In this document: positions 52,831 through 61,169 of the stretch, piece by piece
How positions within the stretch are numbered: position 1 is the first letter of the stretch
Layout of the letters: each line of letters opens with the position of its first letter
DNA from: Nitrospiraceae bacterium
Lineage (GTDB): Bacteria; Nitrospirota; Nitrospiria; Nitrospirales; UBA8639
Assembly (NCBI GenBank): GCA_020632635.1
Contig: JACKFE010000004.1
Span: 248,001-312,000 of the forward strand
Reading direction: 5' to 3'
Length of the DNA stretch: 64,000 nt
Notes under the pieces: generated by a model
What the model was told of the DNA's origin: nothing
Database searches by the model: none
The model's input: the letters and a program-made list of their open reading frames with translations, nothing else
Position numbers and translations under genes: made by a program

Positions 52831-53604
52831 ATGGTGCATTGGATAACGGGGGTATCCATATTTATGCTGGGACTCATTATGGGCAGTTTTCTTACTGTCT
52901 GTATCCACCGTATTCCACAGGGGAAGTCGGTGGTCGTCCCGCGGTCAAAGTGCCCATCCTGTGGGGTGCAGATAGTCTGGTATGACAATATCCCAGTCTG
53001 GAGTTTTCTTTGGCTTCGTGGCCAGTGCCGTATGTGCCAGCAGTCAATTCCGTTCAGATATCCTCTGATAGAAATAGTCAATGGATTGGGGTATCTGCTG
53101 GTGGTCTGGAGGTTTGGTCTGGCCTGGTCGACCGTGATTTATGCGGGGTTATTTTCCGTATTTCTGGTGGTGACCTGGATTGATTGGGATCACCAAATTA
53201 TTCCGGATCTCATCACGCTGCCGGGGATTGTGGTGGGGGTGTTATGCGCAGGATTTTGGCTTCCCACAGGCTGGGGGAACTCTCTAATGGGTCTGCTGGT
53301 GGGAGGTGGGGTTTTGTTGATCTTGGCATGGGCGAGCCCCTTTCTCTTTGGCAAAGAAGGGATGGGAGGAGGGGATATCAAGTTCCTGGCCATGGTAGGG
53401 GCGTTTCTCGGATGGAAAGCGGCCCTGTTGGCGCTTATGATTGCCTCAGTGGTGGGAGCATGCTGTGGTGTCGCCCTTCTGTTAGCTAGGGTAATGGAAC
53501 GGGGACAATACATCCCCTTCGGCCCGTATCTAGCCCTAGGGTCGTTGACTGCCATGCTGTGGGGGAATGAAATATGGACTTGGTATTTCAATGGGCTTAT
53601 ATAG
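52831..53604 (+). CDS. pilD: Type IV prepilin peptidase (PilD/GspO family)
   Basis: Inner-membrane aspartic peptidase and N-methylase of 257 residues that processes prepilins and pseudopilins. The N-terminal domain has the zinc-binding CPSCGV and CRMCQ pairs. The two catalytic aspartates are in WIDWDHQIIPD and in GGGDIKFL. It has about seven hydrophobic segments. It is directly upstream of four pseudopilin genes, its likely substrates. No clear ribosome site, so the start may be an internal Met. Confidence 0.93.
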   Translation: MVHWITGVSIFMLGLIMGSFLTVCIHRIPQGKSVVVPRSKCPSCGVQIVWYDNIPVWSFLWLRGQCRMCQQSIPFRYPLIEIVNGLGYLLVVWRFGLAWSTVIYAGLFSVFLVVTWIDWDHQIIPDLITLPGIVVGVLCAGFWLPTGWGNSLMGLLVGGGVLLILAWASPFLFGKEGMGGGDIKFLAMVGAFLGWKAALLALMIASVVGACCGVALLLARVMERGQYIPFGPYLALGSLTAMLWGNEIWTWYFNGLI

Positions 53605-53611
53605 CGATTAA

Positions 53612-54100
53612 ATGAGTGAGCGAAACTTGGGAATGGCCGAACACCCCATCAGACGGACTCAACCGGGGTTCACCATTGTTGAACTCATGATCGTTTTGGC
53701 GATTGGGACTATAGGCATCATGTTGACACAGACATGGCTCACGACTCAATTGCCGAAATGGAGATTGAATGGAGCCGTGCGGCAACTTGTTTCTGATTTA
53801 CAGGCCGCCAAAATGAAAGCCGTTGTCGAACGGAATCGCCAACGAATTATTTTTTTGGATACTCATCGATATATGGTGGTTGATGACGATAATAATAACG
53901 GGATGCTGGATCCTGGAGAAAAAGTCGAAGACCGTGATATTCAGCGAGACTATCGGGATGTCACCCTGGCGGCCACAAACAATCCGTCATTTCTCCCCCG
54001 AGGAACGGCTTCGAATTTAGCCTCTATTTCAGTCACCAACACGTGGGGTACGCGAATCATTACGGTGAGTATTACGGGACGGGTAAAGGTAAAAGTGTGA
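53612..54100 (+). CDS. FimT/GspH-like minor pseudopilin
   Basis: A 162-residue type IV pilin-like protein. The class III signal RTQPGFTIVELMIVLAIGTIGIM shows the G-F cleavage site, N-methylated Phe and Glu5. The globular part is beta-rich (RQRIIFLDTHRYMVVDDDNNNGMLDPGE). A calcium-type loop (DDDNNNGMLD) is present. First of four tandem minor pilin genes, 7 nt after the peptidase. Pilus or secretion-system initiation complex is the likely role. Confidence 0.88.
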   Translation: MSERNLGMAEHPIRRTQPGFTIVELMIVLAIGTIGIMLTQTWLTTQLPKWRLNGAVRQLVSDLQAAKMKAVVERNRQRIIFLDTHRYMVVDDDNNNGMLDPGEKVEDRDIQRDYRDVTLAATNNPSFLPRGTASNLASISVTNTWGTRIITVSITGRVKVKV

Positions 54101-54101
54101 C

Positions 54102-54521
54102 ATGTCCATCGCCGAGCTACAACTCTCCAATTCCGATCGGGGTAGGGCAAACTTTCAACGGGGATTTTCCTTGTTGGAAGTGTTGGTGACATTAGTGGTG
54201 GTCTTTGTTGTGCTCCTAGGTTTTGCAGGGTTTTCCGTTGTGGCCAATAAGGGTATTCAGGCCAGTGAAAAAATGACCCGTGCGGTAACATTAGCCCAGG
54301 AAAAACTGGAGGATGTTCATCGCCAGGGTCTTCCTTCCATGTTTTCTACTCCCGTCAGTCAGGTTGAACCCTATGGAAGTATCCCCGGGGCACCTCTCCA
54401 TAGACGGACTTCTTCCATTCAACCTCATATGCCCATGCCGGGTTTGCATACGGTGACGGTGGAAGTTCAATGGGACAATGACAGTCATCGCACCGCTCTG
54501 CAGACCTACATGGTGCATTAG
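54102..54521 (+). CDS. PilV-like minor pilin
   Basis: A 139-residue pseudopilin with the signal QRGFSLLEVLVTLVVVFVVLLGFAG, including Glu5. The rest has one hydrophobic N-terminal helix and a small polar globular domain. It begins 1 nt after the FimT-like gene's stop. Position second in the cassette fits PilV (GspI-like). Confidence 0.82.
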   Translation: MSIAELQLSNSDRGRANFQRGFSLLEVLVTLVVVFVVLLGFAGFSVVANKGIQASEKMTRAVTLAQEKLEDVHRQGLPSMFSTPVSQVEPYGSIPGAPLHRRTSSIQPHMPMPGLHTVTVEVQWDNDSHRTALQTYMVH

Positions 54522-54527
54522 CCAGCT

Positions 54528-55142
54528 ATGCCTATGAAGACGATGGCAATCCAGAGGGATGCGGGGTATACCTTGGTTGAGGTGGTCTTGGCGCTGGGAT
54601 TAAGTCTCTTCACGTTAAGTCTGTTGTATACAATCTATGTCAGGGAAATTCATGCACAGCAAGTGAGGGAAAATATTCTAGATGCTCAACAACGGGCCAG
54701 AGTTGTTGTGGATTTAATAAGCCGTGAATTACTGATGGCCGGATATGATCCGGCAGGGGTGAACCATGATGCGAATCCAGCCAACGATTTTTTTGGCGTG
54801 AAGCTTGGGCCAAACGGTCTTGAGATCCAATCGGATCTGAATGGCAACGGCCTCCTGAGTGAGGCCAACGAAACAATCCTGTTTTCCTATGATTCTTCCG
54901 CACATATTCTTCGACGAAATACTGGAGGTGGAAATCAACCGCTTGCAGAGGATATCGAATTGTTTCAGGTGCGATTATTGGATAAAGCTGGAGCCCAGAC
55001 CAATCTTCCAACCGAAGTTCGGGCTGTCGAACTGATTGTGACAGCTCGAACAAGCCATCCTGATCCCCGGTATGCTCAGAATGGGGGATTCCGGACGGTG
55101 ACATTCCTGGAGCGGGTGGTTCCAAGGAATTCTATTCGATGA
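54528..55142 (+). CDS. PilW-like minor pilin
   Basis: A 204-residue protein with the prepilin-type N-terminus GYTLVEVVLALGLSLFTLSLLYT. PilW/GspJ-like: longer than PilV, with a Ca-loop-like stretch (DLNGNGLLSEANE) in the globular domain. It overlaps the next gene by 4 nt (ATGA), so translation is coupled. Third in the cassette. Confidence 0.82.
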   Translation: MPMKTMAIQRDAGYTLVEVVLALGLSLFTLSLLYTIYVREIHAQQVRENILDAQQRARVVVDLISRELLMAGYDPAGVNHDANPANDFFGVKLGPNGLEIQSDLNGNGLLSEANETILFSYDSSAHILRRNTGGGNQPLAEDIELFQVRLLDKAGAQTNLPTEVRAVELIVTARTSHPDPRYAQNGGFRTVTFLERVVPRNSIR

Positions 55143-56446
55143 GAAAAAATTCTGTGCGATCACATCGGCAAGCTGCCAAGGGAGAATCCGGGGGTGCCTT
55201 GTTGGCGGCTTTGATATTGGTGGTGCTCTCGGGCATTATGGGGGCCACGATTCTGTTTGCCACTTCAACGGATCTGCAGATCAGTGGAAATTTTCGCAGA
55301 GCTGTCCAAAGCTTATATGCAGCCGAAGCGGGACTAGCCGAAACTCAACGGCGACTAGCCGGGCTGCCTGCAACGGATCCCTGGTATATCGGAGATCCGT
55401 CACCGATTCCACAAGCCAATTGGGCCGCGTATGTCTTGACCAATGCCCATTGGCAACCGCAGGAGGATCCAGGCTATTCCACTCTGTTAACGAACTACGT
55501 TCCCAGTAATGGGGATATCACGAATACGCTGATCCATTCGAATAGCCTCCAATCTTTGCTTTCGTATTGGACGAAGATTCAGCACAAAACCGAATATGAC
55601 GCTGAACAGGCTGGTCATTCCGTCGGTGTCCCTCACTATGTTGATGGAGACGGACTCTTGATCGCACATACGAAGGCTAACAAAGGCCAGCTCATTCGAT
55701 TTGGCTATCCAGATGTCTCTTCCACTCAGCCGGGACAGTTCTCAGTTTCTTCTCCCTCTCTCTACCCGCCGGTGGAAATCATTCGGAGTCAGGGAGAGGT
55801 CGAAGGGGCGATGGCGATTCTTCAAGTTGATGCGGCGCATCAGCCTGGGCCGCCTATTTGGGCGCCGGTGTATGTAAGGAATCACCTTGGGCTATTAGGC
55901 GGTGCAATCACTATTCAAGGGCAGGATTCCTGCGGAATGCTTCCGGGCGACCGTCCACCTGTCTCTCTGGGCCCGCTAGCTACAATACTGGGAACAGCCA
56001 CGTTGACTGGTAATCCGGGGATTCCGCAAAGAGGGCCAGATGCCCTGGATCTATCCGGGCACTTGGACAGGCTGAAAAGAAGTGGGCAGCGGATTTCCGG
56101 GGATCTTACCGGTATAACCATGGGAATACCCGGAACTCCAACGGTGCAGGTTGCCGATTATTCTGGAGGGCTCCTGAGAGTAACCAACGTGACAGGCTAT
56201 GGGGTATTGCTTGTGGACGGGTCACTTGAGATTTTTCCTCCATTCCATTGGGAAGGCCTAATTCTGGTGACCGGTCAGGTCACAGTTCAAGCGGGATTCA
56301 GTCCCGTCACCATCCGTGGGGCAGTCTTCATGGATAGTCTTCAGCTTCTGAATAACACGATCACCATTTCTTTGGACACTTGTCCTATTGCTGCGGCGCT
56401 GCCACTTCTGCCCATCAGAATTTTGAACTGGCGTCAAATTCTCTAG
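55139..56446 (+). CDS. PilX-like minor pilin (GspK-like), large
   Basis: A 435-residue protein that starts with a PilX N-terminal pattern (GESGGALLAALILVVLSGIMGATILFATSTDLQISGNFRRAVQSLYAAEAGLAE). Unlike the others its cleavage region lacks the usual Phe+Glu, as PilX/GspK often do. The long globular part is beta-rich and Gly/Pro-rich and is much larger than standard PilX. It is last in the cassette. It probably caps the pseudopilus tip, by analogy with GspK. Confidence 0.78.
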   Translation: MRKNSVRSHRQAAKGESGGALLAALILVVLSGIMGATILFATSTDLQISGNFRRAVQSLYAAEAGLAETQRRLAGLPATDPWYIGDPSPIPQANWAAYVLTNAHWQPQEDPGYSTLLTNYVPSNGDITNTLIHSNSLQSLLSYWTKIQHKTEYDAEQAGHSVGVPHYVDGDGLLIAHTKANKGQLIRFGYPDVSSTQPGQFSVSSPSLYPPVEIIRSQGEVEGAMAILQVDAAHQPGPPIWAPVYVRNHLGLLGGAITIQGQDSCGMLPGDRPPVSLGPLATILGTATLTGNPGIPQRGPDALDLSGHLDRLKRSGQRISGDLTGITMGIPGTPTVQVADYSGGLLRVTNVTGYGVLLVDGSLEIFPPFHWEGLILVTGQVTVQAGFSPVTIRGAVFMDSLQLLNNTITISLDTCPIAAALPLLPIRILNWRQIL

Positions 56447-56654
56447 TGCCTTTGCACTGATTCCCATAGTTGGTAAAAGTACCCCTTTTTGCTCAATTTC
56501 ACTGAGACTTTCTCGTGAGGACCCATGGGTCTTTCGATTGATTGCAGGGTCAAGGAAGGCCTTCGTAGAATACGTGCCTGAAGAGGAGGCAACCGAGGTT
56601 GCCCCTTAATCAAATTCATCCGTGTTATCCATTAACTTGTAGGGGGGAACTGCA
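56447..56654 (+). promoter_or_regulatory. Upstream region of isocitrate dehydrogenase with short perfect hairpin
   Basis: 208 nt that should hold the icd promoter. A perfect inverted repeat, GGCAACC-GA-GGTTGCC, lies at 56588-56603, about 50 nt before the start codon, and may be an operator or leader hairpin. No -35/-10 pair was assigned. The ribosome site AGGGGGGAAC is strong. Confidence 0.4.
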
Positions 56655-58889
56655 ATGTCAGGACAACCAGATATTATTTACACGAAAGTCGATGAAGCGC
56701 CTGAATTGGCGAGTGGCTCGTTTCTGCCAATCATACAGTCCTTTGCCAAAGCAGCGGGAGTCACCGTTGGCACAAAAGATATTTCGTTAGCCGGACGAAT
56801 TATTGCCCAATTTCCGGACAGGTTGAAACCCGAGCAACGGCAGCCGGATGATTTGGCTTTGTTAGGAGAACTGGTTGAAACGCCCGAAGCGAATGTCATC
56901 AAATTGCCGAATATCAGTGCCTCCCTTCCTCAGATAAAAGGGGCGATTGCCGAACTGCAAGCACAGGGCTATGCAGTCCCCGATTATCCTGAAGACCCCA
57001 AAAACGATGAAGAAAAAGAAATTAAAGCCAAATACGACAAAGTAAAAGGCAGTGCCGTGAATCCGGTATTGCGGCAGGGCAATTCCGATCGTCGGGCTTC
57101 GGCATCTGTCAAGCAGTATGCCAAGAACAATCCGCACAAAATGGGAAAATGGGCCAAGGATTCCAAGACGCATGTGGCTCATATGACGGCCGGAGATTTC
57201 TTTGGTAACGAAAAGTCAGCCACCATTACCGCACAGACTGCGGGCAAGGGCCGGATTGAATTTGCCGCGGCGGACGGAAGTGTCAAAGTGTTAAAGGACA
57301 AACTCACTCTTAATGCAGGGGATGTGATTGATGCTTCGGTGATGAGTTGTCAGGCATTGCGGAAATTTCTTCAAGAGCAAGTGGCCGACGCCAAGCAGAG
57401 CGGTATTCTTTTGTCGTTGCATCTGAAAGCCACCATGATGAAAGTGTCAGATCCCATCATGTTCGGCCATGCGGTAACGGTGTACTTTGACGATGTCTTT
57501 AAGAAACATGAAAAGACCTTTGCCGAATTAGGGGTCAATCCTAATAATGGGCTTGGTGACGTCCTAGCGAAAATTAAGAATTTACCGGATGCCAAAAAGG
57601 CCGAAATCGAAGCGGATATCAAGGCTCGTCTTCAGGCCGGACCGGCGTTGGCCATGGTGGATTCGGATAAAGGCATCACAAACCTTCATGTTCCAAGCGA
57701 CATCATCATTGATGCCTCCATGGCCGCCGCACTTCGAACCTCTGGGAAAATGTGGGGTCCGGACGGCAAAGAACATGACATGAAAGCCATCATTCCTGAC
57801 AGGAGTTACGCGGGTATTTATCAAGCGGTGGTTGATTTCTGCCGGGAGAATGGCGAGTTTAATCCCTCCACCATGGGTAGTGTGCCTAATGTGGGTTTGA
57901 TGGCTCAAAAAGCGGAGGAGTACGGGTCGCATGACAAGACCTTTGAAGCGACCGGCAACGGGGTCATTCGGCTGATCGATGGGGCTGGAAACGTATTACT
58001 CCAACATAATGTGGAAAAAGGTGACATCTGGCGTAGTTGCTATACGACTGATGTCTCAATCAAGGACTGGGTCAAATTGGCTGTGAACCGAGCCAGAGCT
58101 TCCTCAACACCGGTCGTCTTCTGGTTGAATAAAAATCGGGCTCACGATGCCCAGCTTATCGAAAAAGTGAATGGCTATTTGAAAGAGCATGACACCAAGG
58201 GACTGGACATCCAGATACTGGCCCCTGTGGAGGCGATGAAGCTGTCCTTGCAACGAGCGAAAGAGGGCAAAGATACCATCTCCGCCACAGGAAACGTTCT
58301 GCGGGATTATCTCACCGACTTGTTCCCGATCTTGGAGTTGGGGACCAGTGCGAAAATGTTGTCGATTGTCCCCCTGATTAATGGCGGCGGGCTGTTCGAG
58401 ACCGGAGCTGGCGGGTCGGCTCCCAAGCACGTTCAACAATTTGTGAAAGAAGGGCATTTGCGGTGGGATTCGCTGGGCGAATTCTTAGCCTTGGCTGAAT
58501 CTTTCGCGCATTTGAGTCAGGCGAAGAACAACAAAAAAGCTCAAGTGCTGGCTGATACCCTGGATAAGGCCACAGGCAAGCTCATGGAAAATCGAAATGC
58601 GCCTGGGCGGGAACTGGGGCAATTGGACAATGCCGGCAGTCATGCGTACGAGGCGTTGTATTGGGCTCAAGAGTTGGCGGCTCAAAATGACGATCAAGAT
58701 CTTAAAAAGCAGTTTACTCCAATTGCCAAAGAATTGGAGTCCAAGATTGATACGATTTTGGAGGAAATCAAAGCGGCGAAAGGAAAGCCTCAGGATATCG
58801 GTGGTTACTATCATCCCGATCCTACCAAGGTGAAAGTGGTCATGCGTCCGAGTGCCACCCTCAATGGGATTTTAAGCAGCTTGAAGTAA
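56655..58889 (+). CDS. icd: Monomeric NADP-dependent isocitrate dehydrogenase (IDH type II)
   Basis: A 744-residue monomeric IDH, the large class seen in Vibrio, Corynebacterium and Nitrospira rather than the common 45-kDa homodimer. Stretches such as KNNPHKMGKWAKDSKTHVAHM, the NGLGDVLAKI region and VPNVGLMAQKAEEYGSHDKTFE are characteristic. In the rTCA cycle it runs in reverse, carboxylating 2-oxoglutarate with NADPH. It has its own strong ribosome site and is followed by an intrinsic terminator, so it is monocistronic. It lies 1 kb before the ATP-citrate lyase genes. Confidence 0.95.
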   Translation: MSGQPDIIYTKVDEAPELASGSFLPIIQSFAKAAGVTVGTKDISLAGRIIAQFPDRLKPEQRQPDDLALLGELVETPEANVIKLPNISASLPQIKGAIAELQAQGYAVPDYPEDPKNDEEKEIKAKYDKVKGSAVNPVLRQGNSDRRASASVKQYAKNNPHKMGKWAKDSKTHVAHMTAGDFFGNEKSATITAQTAGKGRIEFAAADGSVKVLKDKLTLNAGDVIDASVMSCQALRKFLQEQVADAKQSGILLSLHLKATMMKVSDPIMFGHAVTVYFDDVFKKHEKTFAELGVNPNNGLGDVLAKIKNLPDAKKAEIEADIKARLQAGPALAMVDSDKGITNLHVPSDIIIDASMAAALRTSGKMWGPDGKEHDMKAIIPDRSYAGIYQAVVDFCRENGEFNPSTMGSVPNVGLMAQKAEEYGSHDKTFEATGNGVIRLIDGAGNVLLQHNVEKGDIWRSCYTTDVSIKDWVKLAVNRARASSTPVVFWLNKNRAHDAQLIEKVNGYLKEHDTKGLDIQILAPVEAMKLSLQRAKEGKDTISATGNVLRDYLTDLFPILELGTSAKMLSIVPLINGGGLFETGAGGSAPKHVQQFVKEGHLRWDSLGEFLALAESFAHLSQAKNNKKAQVLADTLDKATGKLMENRNAPGRELGQLDNAGSHAYEALYWAQELAAQNDDQDLKKQFTPIAKELESKIDTILEEIKAAKGKPQDIGGYYHPDPTKVKVVMRPSATLNGILSSLK

Positions 58890-58926
58890 CGCTGAAGTCA
58901 ACGGATTGACCATCTAGGGTTTCAAG

Positions 58927-58966
58927 GCCGAGCCGGAGTCCTCAAGGATTCCGGCTCGGCTTGTTT
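58927..58966 (+). terminator. Rho-independent terminator after icd
   Basis: A 15-bp stem, GCCGAGCCGGA plus GTCC paired with GGAT plus TCCGGCTCGGC (one G-U), with a TCAA tetraloop, followed by TTGTTT. It lies 38 nt after the icd stop. Confidence 0.85.
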
Positions 58967-58982
58967 AGGCTGGGATCTTCAA

Positions 58983-59654
58983 ATGAGTCATGTCAAGGTT
59001 GTGACATTACCGAAGATGGGTTCGGTCTCCGTGGTCTGTAAGACCAAGCGGGATCTGTCTCCCGCTACCCCTTTGGATAAACGGGATGATGAAGCACTGG
59101 GATGGCTGTATTGGGATCGGATTTGGCCGTCCTCGGTGGCCTTGTCCGAATGGCTGATTCAACAATTTTTCCCTGATGAACTGGCCGGGCAAAGAGTGCT
59201 GGAAATTGGCTGTGGCACGGGCTTGGTGGGCGTGGTGGCTGCCAAACTGGGGGCCTCTACGACGTTTTCGGATTTAGTGCCCATTACTCTGGAAGCAGTC
59301 AAAGAGACATGCAGTCTGAATGGGATCAGTCACGTTGACACCTGGACGCTGGATTGGACCGGAAAGGTGGATAGGCCAGAACAGTTTGATATGGTCGTGG
59401 GCAGTGAGATTTTTTATGACTCAACGGTGCTGGGGAATATAGCCTATGTTCTTAGGCAAACCTTGGCCCCAGGGGGGACCGGGTTCTTTTGCGATCCTAA
59501 TAGACTGGGTTTGGATACCATTAAACAAGTATTCCAAGAGCGCTTTAACGTGGTAACCACAAAAATTCCGCTCACGTGGCCTCCGAGAAAAGGGTATGGG
59601 GGAAAGATGGCGACCCTCTATCAATTCAGGCATAGATTCTCCAATCAAATCTAG
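58983..59654 (+). CDS. Class I SAM-dependent methyltransferase (METTL/lysine-methyltransferase-like)
   Basis: A 223-residue methyltransferase. SAM-binding motif I is VLEIGCGTGLVGVVAAKLGA. The preceding LGWLYWDRIWPSSVALSEWL matches the family of protein-lysine methyltransferases (METTL21/Nnt1-like), and the post-II motif is VVGSEIFYD. The substrate is likely a protein, but unknown. It sits between icd and the citrate lyase genes without obvious operon links. Confidence 0.82.
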   Translation: MSHVKVVTLPKMGSVSVVCKTKRDLSPATPLDKRDDEALGWLYWDRIWPSSVALSEWLIQQFFPDELAGQRVLEIGCGTGLVGVVAAKLGASTTFSDLVPITLEAVKETCSLNGISHVDTWTLDWTGKVDRPEQFDMVVGSEIFYDSTVLGNIAYVLRQTLAPGGTGFFCDPNRLGLDTIKQVFQERFNVVTTKIPLTWPPRKGYGGKMATLYQFRHRFSNQI

Positions 59655-59936
59655 CAAGATGATTACTCTCCGGGTACCCGCTATGGGGGGAAAGGCGTGA
59701 GCTAACATTCGAATCTGAAGAGGTTTTTTCTGCTTTTTGCGGAATGTGCCTAGCTGGATGGCGCACGTGATCTTTTGGATGGTTGATTTCCTGGGACTTT
59801 AGAAGGGGATAGAAATGGGTCTTTTGATTGATTGAAGCCACGGTTCGTGCTTCGTACAATGCTGGCTCCTACCGTATAGGTGGGGTTCTCTTGTTGTGTC
59901 CTTAATCATGTTTAATCCCTGAAGGAAGGGTGGATT
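59655..59936 (+). promoter_or_regulatory. Upstream region of the ATP-citrate lyase operon
   Basis: 282 nt with no gene. It ends in GAAGGAAGGGTGG, the ribosome site of aclB. No certain promoter was identified. A TTGATTGATTGAAGCC stretch near 59825 is the most AT-rich promoter-like part. Confidence 0.35.
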
Positions 59937-61133
59937 ATGGCAAAAGTTCTTGAAGGCCCTGGAATGGGCTTACTTCGTAAATGGGGCATCCAAACCCCAA
60001 ACTATGTTGTGGTGACATCTGCTGAGGAATTTGAGCAATTATCGGCTGTGAACGATTGGCTGAAACAATCCAAGTTGGTGGTGAAGGCGCATGAAGCGCT
60101 GGGGTCTCGATTTAAACTGGGGTTGGTCAAAGTCGGATTAGACTTGGCCGGAGCCAAATCAGCCGTGAAGGAAATGCTCGGCAAACAGATTGAATCGATC
60201 AAAATCCGGGAAGTCATTGTCTCGGAAGCGATTGAGCATAAAGAAGAGTTTTATGCCTCTGCCAAGTCTACTCGTGATGGCGTGGATGTCATGGTAACCA
60301 CGTTTGGCGGGGTGGAAGTCGAATCAAATTGGGATAAGGTTAAAAAATTAACCGTGGAGATCGGGGAAACCCCATCCGATGCGGCGTTATCCAAGCTGGC
60401 CAAGGATGCTGGGTTTGCCGGTGAGACGGCTGCAAAGATGGGTGAATTTTTGAAAAAACTGTTCACCTGTTTTGAGAATGAAGATGCGCAATATGTGGAA
60501 ATCAACCCTGTCGTGCTCGACACTGCGGGAAATTTAGTCGCCTTGGATGCCGTGACGCTGTTGGATGGAGATGCCAAGTTCCGTCACAAAGACTGGAATT
60601 TCCCCTTCGCGGCTGAATTTGGCCGGGCTTATACGAAGAACGAAGAAGAAGTGATGGCCGTGGATGCCAAGGTCAAAGGGTCTGTGAAACTCATTGAAAT
60701 TCCTGGTGGCAATATTGCCATGTTGCCGGCTGGCGGGGGAGCCAGTGTGTATTATTCCGATGCGGTCGTGGCCCGAGGCGGAAAGCTGGCCAATTATGCA
60801 GAATATTCCGGTGATCCACCTGATTGGGCCGTCGAAGTCCTTACGGAAAAGGTCTGTGCGTTGCCCGGAATCAAGCACATCATTGTGGGAGGGGCCATTG
60901 CCAACTTCACGGATGTGAAAAAGACGTTTAGTGGCATCATTAATGCGTTTCGTAAAGCCAAGGCTGAAGGCAAGTTGGATGGCGTCAAAATTTGGGTCCG
61001 GCGCGGCGGGCCCAACGAATTGCAAGGGTTGGCGGCCATGCGGGCCTTGCAGGATGAAGGGTTTGATATTCACGTGTTTGATCGGAAGACCCCGTTAACG
61101 GACATTGTCGATATGGCAATGGCTGCGAAATAA
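59937..61133 (+). CDS. aclB: ATP-citrate lyase beta subunit (AclB)
   Basis: A 398-residue subunit homologous to succinyl-CoA synthetase beta, with the ATP-grasp fold in the N-terminal part and a CoA-ligase-like part after about residue 250. It matches the 398-residue Chlorobium AclB length. It works with AclA to cleave citrate with ATP and CoA to acetyl-CoA and oxaloacetate, the key rTCA step. GGGGASVYYSDAVVARGGKLANYAEYSGDPPDWAV in pieces and VGGAIANFTDVKKTFSGI are diagnostic. GAAGGAAGGG precedes the ATG, and aclA follows at 36 nt. Confidence 0.96.
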   Translation: MAKVLEGPGMGLLRKWGIQTPNYVVVTSAEEFEQLSAVNDWLKQSKLVVKAHEALGSRFKLGLVKVGLDLAGAKSAVKEMLGKQIESIKIREVIVSEAIEHKEEFYASAKSTRDGVDVMVTTFGGVEVESNWDKVKKLTVEIGETPSDAALSKLAKDAGFAGETAAKMGEFLKKLFTCFENEDAQYVEINPVVLDTAGNLVALDAVTLLDGDAKFRHKDWNFPFAAEFGRAYTKNEEEVMAVDAKVKGSVKLIEIPGGNIAMLPAGGGASVYYSDAVVARGGKLANYAEYSGDPPDWAVEVLTEKVCALPGIKHIIVGGAIANFTDVKKTFSGIINAFRKAKAEGKLDGVKIWVRRGGPNELQGLAAMRALQDEGFDIHVFDRKTPLTDIVDMAMAAK

Positions 61134-61169
61134 TATTTCGTGAACCTCAGGATGTAGGAGACCGTTTCG

